DNA of 64,000 nt, taken from NCBI RefSeq assembly GCF_902829295.1, contig NZ_CADEPL010000021.1, forward strand, positions 1-64,000, in the 5' to 3' direction. Each line of letters starts with the position of its first letter. The first letter of the stretch is position 1. The translations under genes were made by a program, and so were the position numbers. Of the stretch, positions 34,073 through 42,339 are shown piece after piece. This stretch comes from Vogesella oryzae. GTDB lineage: Bacteria > Pseudomonadota > Gammaproteobacteria > Burkholderiales > Chromobacteriaceae. The notes under the pieces were generated by a model. That model ran no database searches and had not been told where the DNA came from. It worked only from the letters and a program-made list of their open reading frames with translations.

Positions 34073-34426
34073 ATGAGCCCGCGCCTTGGCATCCTGCTTG
34101 CCTGCCTGTGGCTGGCCGGCTGCGCCCACTACCAGTGGCGCCACGCCGACGGCACCCGCAGCTTCGATAGCGACAGCTACCAGTGCAAGCAGGAGGCGGC
34201 CAAGGCGTTTCCGCCCGACATCCGCCAGCGCACGCTGCCGCCGCGCTACATCGGCCCGCGCTGGCATTGTCCGCCGGGCGCCACCACCCGCAGCGCCTGC
34301 TGGCTGGACAGCGGCCTGTGGGACTGGCCGCAAACCGAGTCCTACGACATCAACGAAGCGGCGCGCGACGATCTGTACCGCAGCTGTCTCAAGGCCCGCG
34401 GCTGGGCCTATATCCGCACGGAATAA
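34073..34426 (+). CDS. small putative lipoprotein, unknown function
   Basis: A 117-residue protein with signal sequence and lipobox WLAGC (Cys about residue 17), followed by a compact domain with several Cys and Trp (YQCKQEA, RWHCPPG, SACWLDSGLWDW, SCLKARGWAY). The spaced Cys suggest disulfides in the periplasm. I do not recognise the family, although YQCxxEA and CLxARGW patterns are common in small surface lipoproteins. The start is two bases after the lgt stop, so it is cotranscribed with lgt. Confidence 0.75.
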   Translation: MSPRLGILLACLWLAGCAHYQWRHADGTRSFDSDSYQCKQEAAKAFPPDIRQRTLPPRYIGPRWHCPPGATTRSACWLDSGLWDWPQTESYDINEAARDDLYRSCLKARGWAYIRTE

Positions 34427-34450
34427 AATGCGCCTGTCACACGCAGGTGG

Positions 34451-34479
34451 CTGAAAACACGGCGCTTTTACGCTAGAAT
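34451..34479 (+). promoter_or_regulatory. sigma70-type promoter of the PhnD-like ABC operon
   Basis: CTGAAA (34451-34456) and TAGAAT (34474-34479) are separated by 17 bases. Transcription would start near 34486, giving a leader of about 140 nt that contains a terminator-like hairpin. Confidence 0.55.
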
Positions 34480-34516
34480 GCGCGCCGGCGGCTTTTTGTC
34501 CGCCACCCCGATCATC

Positions 34517-34541
34517 AATGCAGTCGCACGGCTGCATTTTT
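34517..34541 (+). terminator. terminator-like hairpin in the leader of the ABC operon
   Basis: AATGCAG and CTGCATT pair around an eight-base loop and run into TTTTG. It lies between a good promoter and the first gene, the position of an attenuator. It could instead simply end readthrough from lgt. Confidence 0.6.
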
Positions 34542-34553
34542 GTTTGGTGCCTT

Positions 34554-34571
34554 GCGGCCAACGTTGGCCGC
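34554..34571. repeat. 18-bp palindrome of the window-wide repeat in the ABC leader
   Basis: GCGGCCAACGTTGGCCGC, two copies head to head, extended by GGTGC/GCACC on the two sides (about 34546-34578), giving a long stem-loop in the mRNA leader. Confidence 0.8.
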
Positions 34572-34627
34572 GGTGCACCGCAGACCGCGCGCGGCCTATT
34601 GTCCGCCTAGCCAGAAAGTCCGAACCC

Positions 34628-35473
34628 ATGAAAGCCAAGATCGCTCTGGCCAGCCTGCTGCTGGCCGTTTCCGCCGTTGCCGGTGCCGCCGAAGCCGTAC
34701 TGAAAGTGTCCGCCATTCCGGATGAGGCGCCCACCGAACTGCAACGCAAGTTCGCCCCGCTGGGCAGCTACCTGGAAAAAGAACTGGGCATGAAAGTACA
34801 GTTCGTGCCGGTAACCGACTACGCCGGCGTGGTCACTGCGCTCAACGCCGACCAGATCGACATGGCCTGGCTCGGCGGCTTTACCTTCGTGCAGGCCAGC
34901 CAGCGCGGCAAGGTGGTACCGCTGGTGCAGCGCGCCGAAGATGCCAAGTTCACCGCCAAGTACATCGGCAGCGTGGAAGCCGGCATCAAGACCCTGCAGG
35001 ACCTGAAAGGCAAGCGCTTTGCCTTCGGCTCCGCCTCCTCCACCTCCGGCCACCTGATGCCGCGCTACTTCCTGCAAAAGCAGGGCATGCAGCCGGAAAC
35101 CTTCTTCAAGAGCGTAGGCTATTCCGGCGCGCATGACGCCACCGTGGCCTGGGTTGCCTCCGGCAAGGTGGAAGGCGGCGCGCTGAACGCCTCGGTCTGG
35201 GACAAGCTGGTGGAAGCCGGCAAGGTCGACCCGGCCAAGGTACGTCTGCTGGGCACCTCGCCGACCTTCTACGACTACAACTGGACCGTGCGCGGCAGCC
35301 TGGACAAGAAGCTGCAGCAGCGTATCCAGGCCGCGTTCCTGAAACTGGATGCGGCCAACCCGGAACAGAAAGCCATTCTGGATCTGCAGCGCGCCAGCAA
35401 GTTCATCCCCACCAAGGCGGAAAACTACGAAGGCATCGAAGCTGCCGCCAAGGCTGCCGGCCTGCTGCAATGA
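34628..35473 (+). CDS. PhnD-like ABC substrate-binding protein (putative selenate/oxyanion)
   Basis: A 281-residue periplasmic protein with signal peptide (ALASLLLAVSAVAGAAEA) and the PhnD-type fold: VSAIPDEAPTELQRKFAPLG, LEKELGMKVQFVPVTDYAGVV, MAWLGGFTFVQA, ASSTSGHLMPRYF. The SAIPDEAPTELQRKFAPLG opening recalls the family annotated as putative selenate-binding proteins rather than true phosphonate binders; I recall this family but cannot verify it here. The stop overlaps the ATPase start (ATGA). The leader contains a hairpin and a repeat palindrome. Confidence 0.8.
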   Translation: MKAKIALASLLLAVSAVAGAAEAVLKVSAIPDEAPTELQRKFAPLGSYLEKELGMKVQFVPVTDYAGVVTALNADQIDMAWLGGFTFVQASQRGKVVPLVQRAEDAKFTAKYIGSVEAGIKTLQDLKGKRFAFGSASSTSGHLMPRYFLQKQGMQPETFFKSVGYSGAHDATVAWVASGKVEGGALNASVWDKLVEAGKVDPAKVRLLGTSPTFYDYNWTVRGSLDKKLQQRIQAAFLKLDAANPEQKAILDLQRASKFIPTKAENYEGIEAAAKAAGLLQ

Positions 35474-36264
35474 GCCTGGCGCTGAGCGAAGCGACACTGT
35501 CGCTGCGCGGCCAGCGCATCCTCGACGGCATCACCCTGCGCCTGGCGCAGGGTGAGCAGGCGGCGCTGATCGGCCCGTCCGGCGCCGGCAAGTCCAGCCT
35601 GCTGCTGCTGGTCGCCACCCAGTACCGCGCTGCCAGCGGCAGCGTGCAACTGCTGGGCGCCGAGCCGTGGCAACTGGACAGCGCCGCGCTGCGCCGCCTG
35701 CGCAGCCGCATCGGCAGCGTGTACCAGCATGCACCGCTGCCGGCACTGCAAAGGGTGGTCACCGCCGTCGGCGCCGGCCGGCTGGGACAGCTGTCGACCT
35801 TGGCCGCACTGCGCCGCCTGCTGTGGCCGCAGGATGTGGCCGGCATCCGTGCCGCACTGGAACAGGTGCAACTGGGCGACAAGCTGTGGCAACGCTGCGA
35901 CCGCCTGTCCGGCGGCCAGCGCCAGCGTGTCGGCATCGCCCGCGCGCTGTACCAGCAGCCCGACCTGCTGCTGGCCGACGAGCCGGTCTCGGCGCTGGAC
36001 CCGCGGCTGGCCGATGACACCATCGCGCTGCTGTGCCGCCAGGCGGCCACCCGCAACAGCACTCTGCTGGTCAGCCTGCATTCGGTGGAGCTGGCGCTGG
36101 CGCACTTCCCGCGCCTGATCGGCCTGCGCGACGGACAGGTAATGTTCGACCTGCCGCGCAGCGAAGTCACCCCGGCGCTGCTGGCAGCGCTGTACGCCGG
36201 CGACACCCCCCCCGAGCCGGACGACACTCCGGCGGCCAAGTTGCCCCGCGTGGCGCCATGCTGA
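35470..36264 (+). CDS. PhnC-like ABC transporter ATPase
   Basis: A 264-residue ATPase with Walker A GPSGAGKSS, signature [16 protein letters not shown], Walker B LLLADEPVSALD and the switch His in VSLHSVEL. It has the compact PhnC form with a Pro-rich C-terminal tail of about 20 residues. It energises the importer encoded with its neighbours; both ends overlap flanking genes, so translation is coupled. Confidence 0.87.
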   Translation: MSLALSEATLSLRGQRILDGITLRLAQGEQAALIGPSGAGKSSLLLLVATQYRAASGSVQLLGAEPWQLDSAALRRLRSRIGSVYQHAPLPALQRVVTAVGAGRLGQLSTLAALRRLLWPQDVAGIRAALEQVQLGDKLWQRCDRLSGGQRQRVGIARALYQQPDLLLADEPVSALDPRLADDTIALLCRQAATRNSTLLVSLHSVELALAHFPRLIGLRDGQVMFDLPRSEVTPALLAALYAGDTPPEPDDTPAAKLPRVAPC

Positions 36265-37841
36265 CCGCCAAGACTCTCTCTGCCCGCGACCCGGCGTTGG
36301 CCGCACGGCTGGGCTGGATCATCGCCACGCCGCTGTTGCTGCTGGCGGCCATGTACTACACCGGCTTCGACCCGCGCCTGCTGCTGGACGCCGACACGCT
36401 GGCAACGCTGGCGCACTTTGCCGGCGAGTTCTTCCCGCCCAGCCATGACCCGGTCTTCCTGGCCAGCCTGTGGCACGAAACCCTTACCACGCTGGCCGTT
36501 GCCAGCAGCGGCACCCTGCTGGCGATGCTGGTCGGCCTGCCGGCGGCACTGCTGACCAGCCGCGCGCTGGACCGCGACGTGCTCACTGGCGAAGCGCCGT
36601 CACGCCTGTGGCACTGGCTGCAAAACAGCCTGCGCGCGCTGATGGTGATCCTGCGCGGCGTTCCCGACCTGGTGTGGGCGCTGTTGCTGGTGCGCGCTGC
36701 CGGTCTTGGCAGCCTGCCGGCGGTACTGGCGCTGGGGCTGGCCTACGGCGGCATGCTGGGCAAGGTGTATGCCGAGATTCTGGAAGCGCAGCCGCGTGCG
36801 CCGGCCGCGGCACTGGCCGGCAGCGGCGCCAGCCGGCTGGCGATCTTCGGCTATGCCTTGCTGCCGCAGGCGGCGCACGAGCTGATCAGCTACAGCGTGT
36901 ACCGCTGGGAATGCGCGATCCGCGCCTCGGCGGTCATGGGCTTTGTCGGCGCCGGCGGTCTGGGCCTGCTGATGGACACCTCCATCCGCATGCTCAATGG
37001 CGGTGAAGTCGGCGCCCTGCTGCTGGTATTCATGGCGCTGGTGGCGCTGACCGAGCTGATCAGCCGGCTGGCACGTCATGCGGTGGAAAGCCGCCGCGGC
37101 GGTCTGGTGCTGGCCGCTGCCTGCATCCTGCTGCAGTTGGCCGCCTTCGGCTGGCTGGGGCCGCAGTGGCAGGACAGCCCGTTTGATGTCGGCGGCCTGC
37201 TGCGCTTTGCCGGCGAACTGTTGCACCCCAACCTGGCACCGGCCTTCCTGCTGAAAGTCGGCGGCGGCATGCTGGAAACGCTGGCGCAATCGGCACTGGG
37301 CACCGCCTTTGCCTTTCTTGGCGGTGCACTGCTGGCGTTGCCGGCCAGTCAGCGCGGCCCGCGCTGGCTGCGCTATCCGGTACAGCTGCTGCTGAACATC
37401 CTGCGCGGTACGCCGGACCTGCTGTGGGGCGCCATCGCCGTGCTGGCACTGAGCCTTGGCCCAGCCGCCGGCGTGCTGGCACTGGCGCTGCACACCAGCG
37501 GCGTGCTCGGCCGGCTGTTTGCCCACACGCTGGAAAACCTGCCGCCGGAGCCGGAAGCCGCGCTGCGCGTCAGCGGCGCCTCGCCGGTGGCAAGGCTGGC
37601 CTACGGCCTGCTGCCGCAGGCCTTGCCGCAGTGGATCGCCTACACGCTGTACCGCTGGGAAAACAATATCCGCATCGCCGCCATCCTCGGCCTGGTCGGC
37701 GCCGGCGGCCTCGGCCAACAGCTGTATCTGGCGCTGTCGCTGTTCCAGCTCGGCAATGCCGCCACGCTGATTGCCGCCATGCTGCTGCTGTCCTGGGGCG
37801 TGGAAGGCATCAGCCGCTGGCTGCGGCAACGGCTGGAATAA
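36258..37841 (+). CDS. double-domain PhnE-like ABC permease
   Basis: A 527-residue permease made of two tandem BPD_transp_1 units (about residues 70-270 and 330-525). Each carries the EAA-type loop (SGASRLAIFGYALLPQA and SGASPVARLAYGLLPQA), then YSVYRWE / YTLYRWE and GFVGAGGLG / GLVGAGGLG. Ordinary PhnE is a single unit that dimerises, so this is a fused version making one asymmetric permease. The start overlaps the ATPase stop. A strong terminator built from the window-wide repeat follows. Confidence 0.88.
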   Translation: MLTAKTLSARDPALAARLGWIIATPLLLLAAMYYTGFDPRLLLDADTLATLAHFAGEFFPPSHDPVFLASLWHETLTTLAVASSGTLLAMLVGLPAALLTSRALDRDVLTGEAPSRLWHWLQNSLRALMVILRGVPDLVWALLLVRAAGLGSLPAVLALGLAYGGMLGKVYAEILEAQPRAPAAALAGSGASRLAIFGYALLPQAAHELISYSVYRWECAIRASAVMGFVGAGGLGLLMDTSIRMLNGGEVGALLLVFMALVALTELISRLARHAVESRRGGLVLAAACILLQLAAFGWLGPQWQDSPFDVGGLLRFAGELLHPNLAPAFLLKVGGGMLETLAQSALGTAFAFLGGALLALPASQRGPRWLRYPVQLLLNILRGTPDLLWGAIAVLALSLGPAAGVLALALHTSGVLGRLFAHTLENLPPEPEAALRVSGASPVARLAYGLLPQALPQWIAYTLYRWENNIRIAAILGLVGAGGLGQQLYLALSLFQLGNAATLIAAMLLLSWGVEGISRWLRQRLE

Positions 37842-37845
37842 AACA

Positions 37846-37879
37846 TGCGGCCAACCTTTGCAGGTTGGCCGCAGTTTTT
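37846..37879 (+). terminator. terminator built from a TGCGGCCAAC pair
   Basis: TGCGGCCAACCT and AGGTTGGCCGCA form a perfect 12-base stem around TTGC, followed by GTTTTT. It ends the ABC operon and is the clearest case of the window-wide repeat used as an intrinsic terminator. Confidence 0.92.
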
Positions 37880-37890
37880 CTGCAACCGCT

Positions 37891-38757
37891 TTAGCTACCG
37901 CGCAACTGCTGCTGGTAGCGTGCCGGTGTCACCCCGTAGCGGCGGACGAAGGCGCGGGTAAGGTGCGACTGGTCGCTCAGGCCGGTGCTGGCCGCCACCA
38001 GCGCCGGACGCATGCCGGCGGCCAGCAGCCGCTTGGCCTCCAGCAAACGCAGCGCCATCAGCATCTGCTGCGGGGTAACGTGGTACTGCGCGCGGAAACT
38101 GCGCAAGAAGTGATAGGGGCTGAGATCCGCCACCGCGGCCAACTGCTCCAGCGTCAGCCGCTCGCCCAGATTGGCGCGCAGATAGTCCAGTACCGGCGCG
38201 AAGCGCAGCGCCCCTTGCGTGCGCGCGGGGCGCGGTCCCCGCGCCAGCGGCCGGAACTCGGCCAGCAAGGCATACAGCAGACTGTCGAACGCCAGCGGCT
38301 CGTCCGCCTGCCACAACGCCGCCTGCAGCTGGCCGACCCGCAGCGCCGCCGCCGGATCGTGGCGCCCCGCCTGCTCGAAACTCCAGCCATCCTCGCCGCT
38401 GACCCGCGCCACCACGGCCGGATCGATATAGATCATGCGGTAGCGCCAGCCATGTTCGGTGGCAGCCTGCCCGGTGTGCAGCTCGTCCGGATTCATCATC
38501 ACCACCGAGCCGGAGGCGGCCAGGTGCTCGCTGCCGCTGTAACGGAAGCGCTCCACCCCGCTCTCGATCACTCCCAGACCGAAGGCTTCATGGGTATGCG
38601 GCTCGAAAGCATGGCGCACGATGTGTGCCCGATACAGCTCCACCCCGGCCAGCGGCTGGCAGAATTCGGCGCGGTCGGTAACGTGCTCGAACGCCTGCGG
38701 CACGCCGGTCAGCTGCAGCGGCGGGTCAGATGGCAAGGTGGCGGACGGGCGGGACAT
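37891..38757 (-). CDS. AraC-family transcriptional regulator
   Basis: A 288-residue regulator: N-terminal cupin-like sensing domain (about residues 30-160, HTHEAFGLGVIESG, MNPDELHTGQA) and a C-terminal AraC double HTH (about 190-285, LTLEQLAAVADLSPYHFLRSF, then GLSDQSHLTRAFVRRYGVTPARY). The family with the HThE and NPxExHxG motifs often controls amino-acid exporters or carbon metabolism, but the target here is unknown. The longer frame upstream is rejected; ATG 38757 gives a normal N-terminus. Confidence 0.87.
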   Translation of the reverse strand: MSRPSATLPSDPPLQLTGVPQAFEHVTDRAEFCQPLAGVELYRAHIVRHAFEPHTHEAFGLGVIESGVERFRYSGSEHLAASGSVVMMNPDELHTGQAATEHGWRYRMIYIDPAVVARVSGEDGWSFEQAGRHDPAAALRVGQLQAALWQADEPLAFDSLLYALLAEFRPLARGPRPARTQGALRFAPVLDYLRANLGERLTLEQLAAVADLSPYHFLRSFRAQYHVTPQQMLMALRLLEAKRLLAAGMRPALVAASTGLSDQSHLTRAFVRRYGVTPARYQQQLRGS

Positions 38758-38868
38758 GGCAGCTACGAATGGCGCGGGACAAACGGAATTGTGGCAGAAA
38801 TCCGCTACTGCGGCAGCGCCGGCAGCAGCGCCGCGGAACTGTGTGATACCGATCAAGGTCTGTCGCTG

Positions 38869-38889
38869 ATATACCCTGCTATGGTATCG
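38869..38889 (+). promoter_or_regulatory. CsoR-like dyad upstream of the DUF411 gene
   Basis: ATATACCC, five bases, then TGGTATCG. It matches the 8-5-8 dyad in the copA promoter (55220-55240) in 14 of its 16 arm-and-position pattern, in particular ATATACCC-N5-nGGTAT, and lies 36 nt before the gene. Confidence 0.6.
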
Positions 38890-38924
38890 CCAGCTGTTCC
38901 GATTTTTTTCTTCAGGAGTACACC

Positions 38925-39359
38925 ATGACACGCCTGCCCCGCCTGCTGTTCACCCTGGCCGTGCTTAGTCCGCAAGTGTTTGCCGCCGCCATGCCGGTAA
39001 CGCTGTACAAGAGCCCGAGCTGCGGCTGCTGCGAAGCCTATGTCAGCTACCTTGGCAGCAACGGTTTCAAGGTGGATGCGATCAATCGCAACGATATGGA
39101 CAAGGTGAAGACGCAGTACAAGGTCGGCGCGCTGCAAAGCTGCCATACCGCGCTGGTGGGCGGCTACGTGGTGGAAGGCCATGTGCCGGTGGCCGCCATC
39201 CGCAAACTGCTGCGCGACAAGCCGGACATCGTCGGCATTACCGCGCCCGGCATGCCGGCCAACTCGCCCGGCATGGGGGTGATGAAGCCGGGCACGCTGA
39301 CCATCTACGCGCTGACGCGGCAGCAAAGCGCCAAGCCGGTGCTGTTCTCGGTGGAGTAA
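38925..39359 (+). CDS. DUF411 periplasmic metal-binding protein
   Basis: A 144-residue protein with signal peptide (LLFTLAVLSPQVFAA) and the DUF411 motif YKSPSCGCCEAYV, Cys at residues 33, 35 and 36, plus a later QSCHTALVGGYVVEGHVP. DUF411 proteins accompany copper resistance genes and are thought to bind copper in the periplasm. AGGAG lies before the ATG. The upstream dyad resembles that of copA at 55.2 kb, supporting copper control. Confidence 0.87.
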   Translation: MTRLPRLLFTLAVLSPQVFAAAMPVTLYKSPSCGCCEAYVSYLGSNGFKVDAINRNDMDKVKTQYKVGALQSCHTALVGGYVVEGHVPVAAIRKLLRDKPDIVGITAPGMPANSPGMGVMKPGTLTIYALTRQQSAKPVLFSVE

Positions 39360-39368
39360 AGCGGGGTT

Positions 39369-39402
39369 GGCCGCACGCCTGGCTGCGGCCGGGCGTGCGG
39401 CC
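39369..39402 (+). terminator. hairpin after the DUF411 gene
   Basis: GGCCGCACGCC and GGCGTGCGGCC, 11 perfect pairs, with a 12-base loop. The left arm is part of a GTTGGCCGCA repeat. It is followed by ATAAAAAA rather than T's, so it may act mainly as a stem for the transcript end. Confidence 0.5.
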
Positions 39403-39404
39403 AT

Positions 39405-39432
39405 AAAAAAGGCCTGCCACAACGTGGCAGGC
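39405..39432 (-). terminator. terminator of the transaminase/amidase/SBP operon
   Basis: GCCTGCCAC and GTGGCAGGC pair around AAC; on the minus strand the stem is followed by CTTTTTTAT. It lies 30 nt after the last gene of the leftward operon. Confidence 0.9.
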
Positions 39433-39461
39433 TCAAGGGAGCAGACCTACTCAGGCAAAAC

Positions 39462-40220
39462 TCAGTCTTCCAGCAGACCGTCCAGGTTGTGCTTCTTCAA
39501 CAGCGCGCTGTATTCGCCGCTGCTCTTCACCTGATCGATGGCCTTGTTGAAACGTTCTTTCAGTGCGCTATCCGATTTGCGCAGCGCCACGGCAACACCC
39601 TCGCCCAGCATCTTGTCCTTGCGGCCATCGAATACCGGACCGGTAAAGGCAAATGCCTTGCCGTTGGCGGTATCAAGGAAGCCCTTCTGCAGCTGTACGG
39701 TGTTGCCGAAAGTGAAGTCGGCACGGCCGGCGGTCAGCTCCAGCATCGGGTCCTGCGCGTTGACGTAGCGCTTGATGGTGGCGGCCTTGAAGTTCTGGCT
39801 CACGTAGCTGTCCTGCGGGGTGCCGGTCTGCACCGCGATCACCTTGTCTTTCAGGTCAGCGGAGAGCTGCACACCCTTGCGGCCAACAAAGCGGTTCTGC
39901 ATCAGGTAGTACACCTTGCTGAAATCCACCACCTGGCGGCGCTTGTCGGTGATGTTCATCGACGACATGATCGCGTCGTATTTCTTCGCCTGCAGACCCG
40001 GAATCAGGCCATCCCACGGCTGGTTGATCACTTCGCACGGGGTCGCCATCGCCTTGCACACGGCATAGGCAAAATCCACCTCGAAACCGGCGACCTTGCC
40101 GGCGGCATCGACATACTCGAACGGCGGGTAGGTAGCGTCGGTGGCGATCAGCAGCTTGTCGGCAGCCTGGACGAACAGCGGGGACAGCAGCAGTGCAGCG
40201 AATGCGATCTTGCGTTTCAT
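39462..40220 (-). CDS. amino-acid-type ABC substrate-binding protein
   Basis: A 252-residue periplasmic protein: signal peptide (AFAALLLSPLFVQA) and the SBP_bac_3 fold (IATDATYPPFEYVDAAGKVAGFEVD, QPWDGLIPGLQAKKYDAIMSSM, TGTPQDSY). It resembles the Arg/Lys/His-binding group. No permease or ATPase gene accompanies it, so it either uses a distant transporter or acts as an orphan receptor. AAGGAG precedes the ATG. It is the third gene of an operon with a nitrilase-family amidase and an aminotransferase. Confidence 0.87.
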   Translation of the reverse strand: MKRKIAFAALLLSPLFVQAADKLLIATDATYPPFEYVDAAGKVAGFEVDFAYAVCKAMATPCEVINQPWDGLIPGLQAKKYDAIMSSMNITDKRRQVVDFSKVYYLMQNRFVGRKGVQLSADLKDKVIAVQTGTPQDSYVSQNFKAATIKRYVNAQDPMLELTAGRADFTFGNTVQLQKGFLDTANGKAFAFTGPVFDGRKDKMLGEGVAVALRKSDSALKERFNKAIDQVKSSGEYSALLKKHNLDGLLED

Positions 40221-40249
40221 GTGATTCTCCTTTGAAGACATATTTGTTA

Positions 40250-41062
40250 TCAGCTGTTGATGCGACGGTGTTGCAGCGCCGGCAGGCGCGTGCGCCAGGT
40301 CTGTTGCCTGTCTAGATCCAGTGCGGCCAGCGCCATGCCCTCGCCCTCGTCGTGGCAGGCCAGCACCTGCCCCCACGGGTCGACGATCATGCTGTGGCCG
40401 AATGTCCGTTTGCCGCCCGGGTGCACGCCGCCCTGACCGGGGGCGATGACGAAGGCGAGGTTTTCCACCGCGCGGGCACGCAACAGCAGCTCCCAGTGCG
40501 CGAGGCCGGTGGTATGGGTAAACGCGGCCGGCGCGGTGATGATCGCCGGCGCCGGGCCGTGGCGGTACAGCTCGGGGAAGCGCAGGTCGTAGCACACCGA
40601 CAGCCGCAGGCTGCCCCACGGCGTGTCGGCGCTGCTGACTTCGCTGCCCGGCTGCATGGTATCGGCCTCGGCGTAGCGTTCCTTGCCATCGTCGAAACCG
40701 AACAGATGCATCTTGTCGTAGCGCGCCGCGCACTGCCCCTGCGGGCTGAACAGCAGGCTGCTGTTATAGAAGCGCTGCGGCTGGCTGCCACGCAGCGGCA
40801 AGGTACCGGCCAGCAACCAGATGCCGTGGCGTGCGGCCAACGTTGCCATGCGTTGCTGCAGCGGTCCGGCGCCGAACGGTTCGGTAATCGCCAGCCGCGC
40901 CTGCTCGTCGGCCGGCATCAGGTAAAAGTATTCCGGCAATGCCACCAGCTCGGCGCCGCGCGCGGCGGCTTCGGCCACCAGCGCCTCGGCACGGGCGAGG
41001 TTGGCCGCCAGGTCGTCGCCGGACACCATCTGCACGGCGGCGGCGGTAAAAGTCTGGCTCAT
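40250..41062 (-). CDS. nitrilase-family amidase (omega-amidase / Nit-type)
   Basis: A 270-residue carbon-nitrogen hydrolase with the complete catalytic triad: Glu44 in LPEYFY, Lys117 in YDKMHLFGFD and Cys157 in SVCYDLRFPELYR. The VCYDLRFPELY motif is typical of Nit1/Nit2-like enzymes (deaminated glutathione amidase, omega-amidase) rather than true nitrilases. It starts 10 nt after the aminotransferase gene. Omega-amidase removes the alpha-ketoglutaramate formed by glutamine transaminases, which fits this neighbour. Confidence 0.87.
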   Translation of the reverse strand: MSQTFTAAAVQMVSGDDLAANLARAEALVAEAAARGAELVALPEYFYLMPADEQARLAITEPFGAGPLQQRMATLAARHGIWLLAGTLPLRGSQPQRFYNSSLLFSPQGQCAARYDKMHLFGFDDGKERYAEADTMQPGSEVSSADTPWGSLRLSVCYDLRFPELYRHGPAPAIITAPAAFTHTTGLAHWELLLRARAVENLAFVIAPGQGGVHPGGKRTFGHSMIVDPWGQVLACHDEGEGMALAALDLDRQQTWRTRLPALQHRRINS

Positions 41063-41072
41063 CTACGGTTCC

Positions 41073-42227
41073 TCAGATACGGCACAGGCGCTCGGCGCCG
41101 GCCAGCAAGGTGGCGTCGTCCTTGGCGAACGACAGGCGGATCACCCGCTGGTCGGTGCCGTCGCGGTAGAACGCCGACACCGGAATGGTGGCCACGCCGT
41201 GTTCCACGATCAGCCGCTGCACGAAGTCGCTATCGCTCTCGTCCGACAGGAGGGCAAAGCTGGCCAGCATGAAGAAGCTGCCCTGGCTCGGAATCAGTTT
41301 GAGCGGCGAAGCCGCCAGCGCCTGGCTCAGCAAGTCGCGCTTCTGCTGGTAGAAGGCGGACAGGCCAAGGTAGTGACCCGGCTCCGCCATCAGCTTGGCC
41401 AGCGCGTATTGCATCGGGGTATCGGCGGCAAACATCGCAAACTGGTGCACCTTGCGGATTTCGTCCATCAGCGCCTGCGGCGCCAGGCAGTAACCGACGC
41501 GCCAGCCGGTGACGTGGAAGGTCTTGCCGAACGAGGTCACCACTACCGAGCGTGCAGCCAGCTTCGGGTGGCGGCTCATGCTGTGATGCTGCTCGCCGTC
41601 GAATACCACGTGCTCGTACACCTCGTCGGACAGCACCACGATGTCGGTGCCGTCGGTGATGGCTTCCAGTCGCGCCACATCGGCGGCGGACAGCACGGTG
41701 CCGGTAGGGTTGTGCGGGGTGTTGAGCAGGATCATGCGCGTGCGCGGCGTGATGCGCGCGGCCACCTCGTCCCACGGAATGGCGAACTCGGGCGCCGCCA
41801 GCTTGATCACCACCGGGGTAGCGCCCTGCAGCTCGATCATCGGAATGTAGCTGTCGAAGGCCGGCTCGAACACGATCACTTCGTCGCCGTCATGCACCAG
41901 CGCGGTCACCGCCGAGAACAGCGCCTCGCTGGCACTGGCCATCACCGTCACTTCGCTGTCCACGTCGTAACGTTGGCCGTACAGCGCCTCCACCTTGTCG
42001 ACGATGGCCTGGCGCAATGCCGGCAGGCCGCTCATCGGTGCGTACTGGTTATGGCCTTCCAGCATGGCTTCGTGGGCAAAGCGGATCAGCTCGGCACTGC
42101 ACGGAAAATTGGGAGCCCCTTGCGACAGGTTGATGGCCTGATGCTTGGCGGCCAGCTGGCCAATGACCGTAAAAATGGTGGTGCCGACATTGGGCAGCTT
42201 GGAACGTTGGGCAATGGGGGTGTGCAT
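41073..42227 (-). CDS. PLP aminotransferase, methionine/glutamine-type (YbdL-like)
   Basis: A 384-residue class I aminotransferase; the PLP Lys is at residue 235 in TSFGKTFHVTGWRVGY. Other signatures are INLSQGAPNFP at the start, NTPHNPTG and the FEPAFDSY turn. The SQGAPNF and FHVTGWRVGY pattern fits methionine aminotransferase YbdL and kynurenine/glutamine transaminase K relatives. With the omega-amidase it would form a two-step glutamine transamination route used in methionine salvage. It is first of the leftward operon. Confidence 0.88.
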   Translation of the reverse strand: MHTPIAQRSKLPNVGTTIFTVIGQLAAKHQAINLSQGAPNFPCSAELIRFAHEAMLEGHNQYAPMSGLPALRQAIVDKVEALYGQRYDVDSEVTVMASASEALFSAVTALVHDGDEVIVFEPAFDSYIPMIELQGATPVVIKLAAPEFAIPWDEVAARITPRTRMILLNTPHNPTGTVLSAADVARLEAITDGTDIVVLSDEVYEHVVFDGEQHHSMSRHPKLAARSVVVTSFGKTFHVTGWRVGYCLAPQALMDEIRKVHQFAMFAADTPMQYALAKLMAEPGHYLGLSAFYQQKRDLLSQALAASPLKLIPSQGSFFMLASFALLSDESDSDFVQRLIVEHGVATIPVSAFYRDGTDQRVIRLSFAKDDATLLAGAERLCRI

Positions 42228-42339
42228 GATGTCTCGCCGCGTTGTGGTGTTATGGCGCTATTCAACGCGATGGGCACTTGTGCGACAAACGATTTATCGG
42301 CATGTTAGGGCCGAAAAAACCTCAGTCATGGAGCGCCGC

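Noticed and set aside
42096-42339. Longer upstream frame for the LysR gene (from 42145)
   Set aside because: It overlaps the divergent aminotransferase start and its residues do not look like a LysR N-terminus; ATG 42340 has a proper ribosome binding site.
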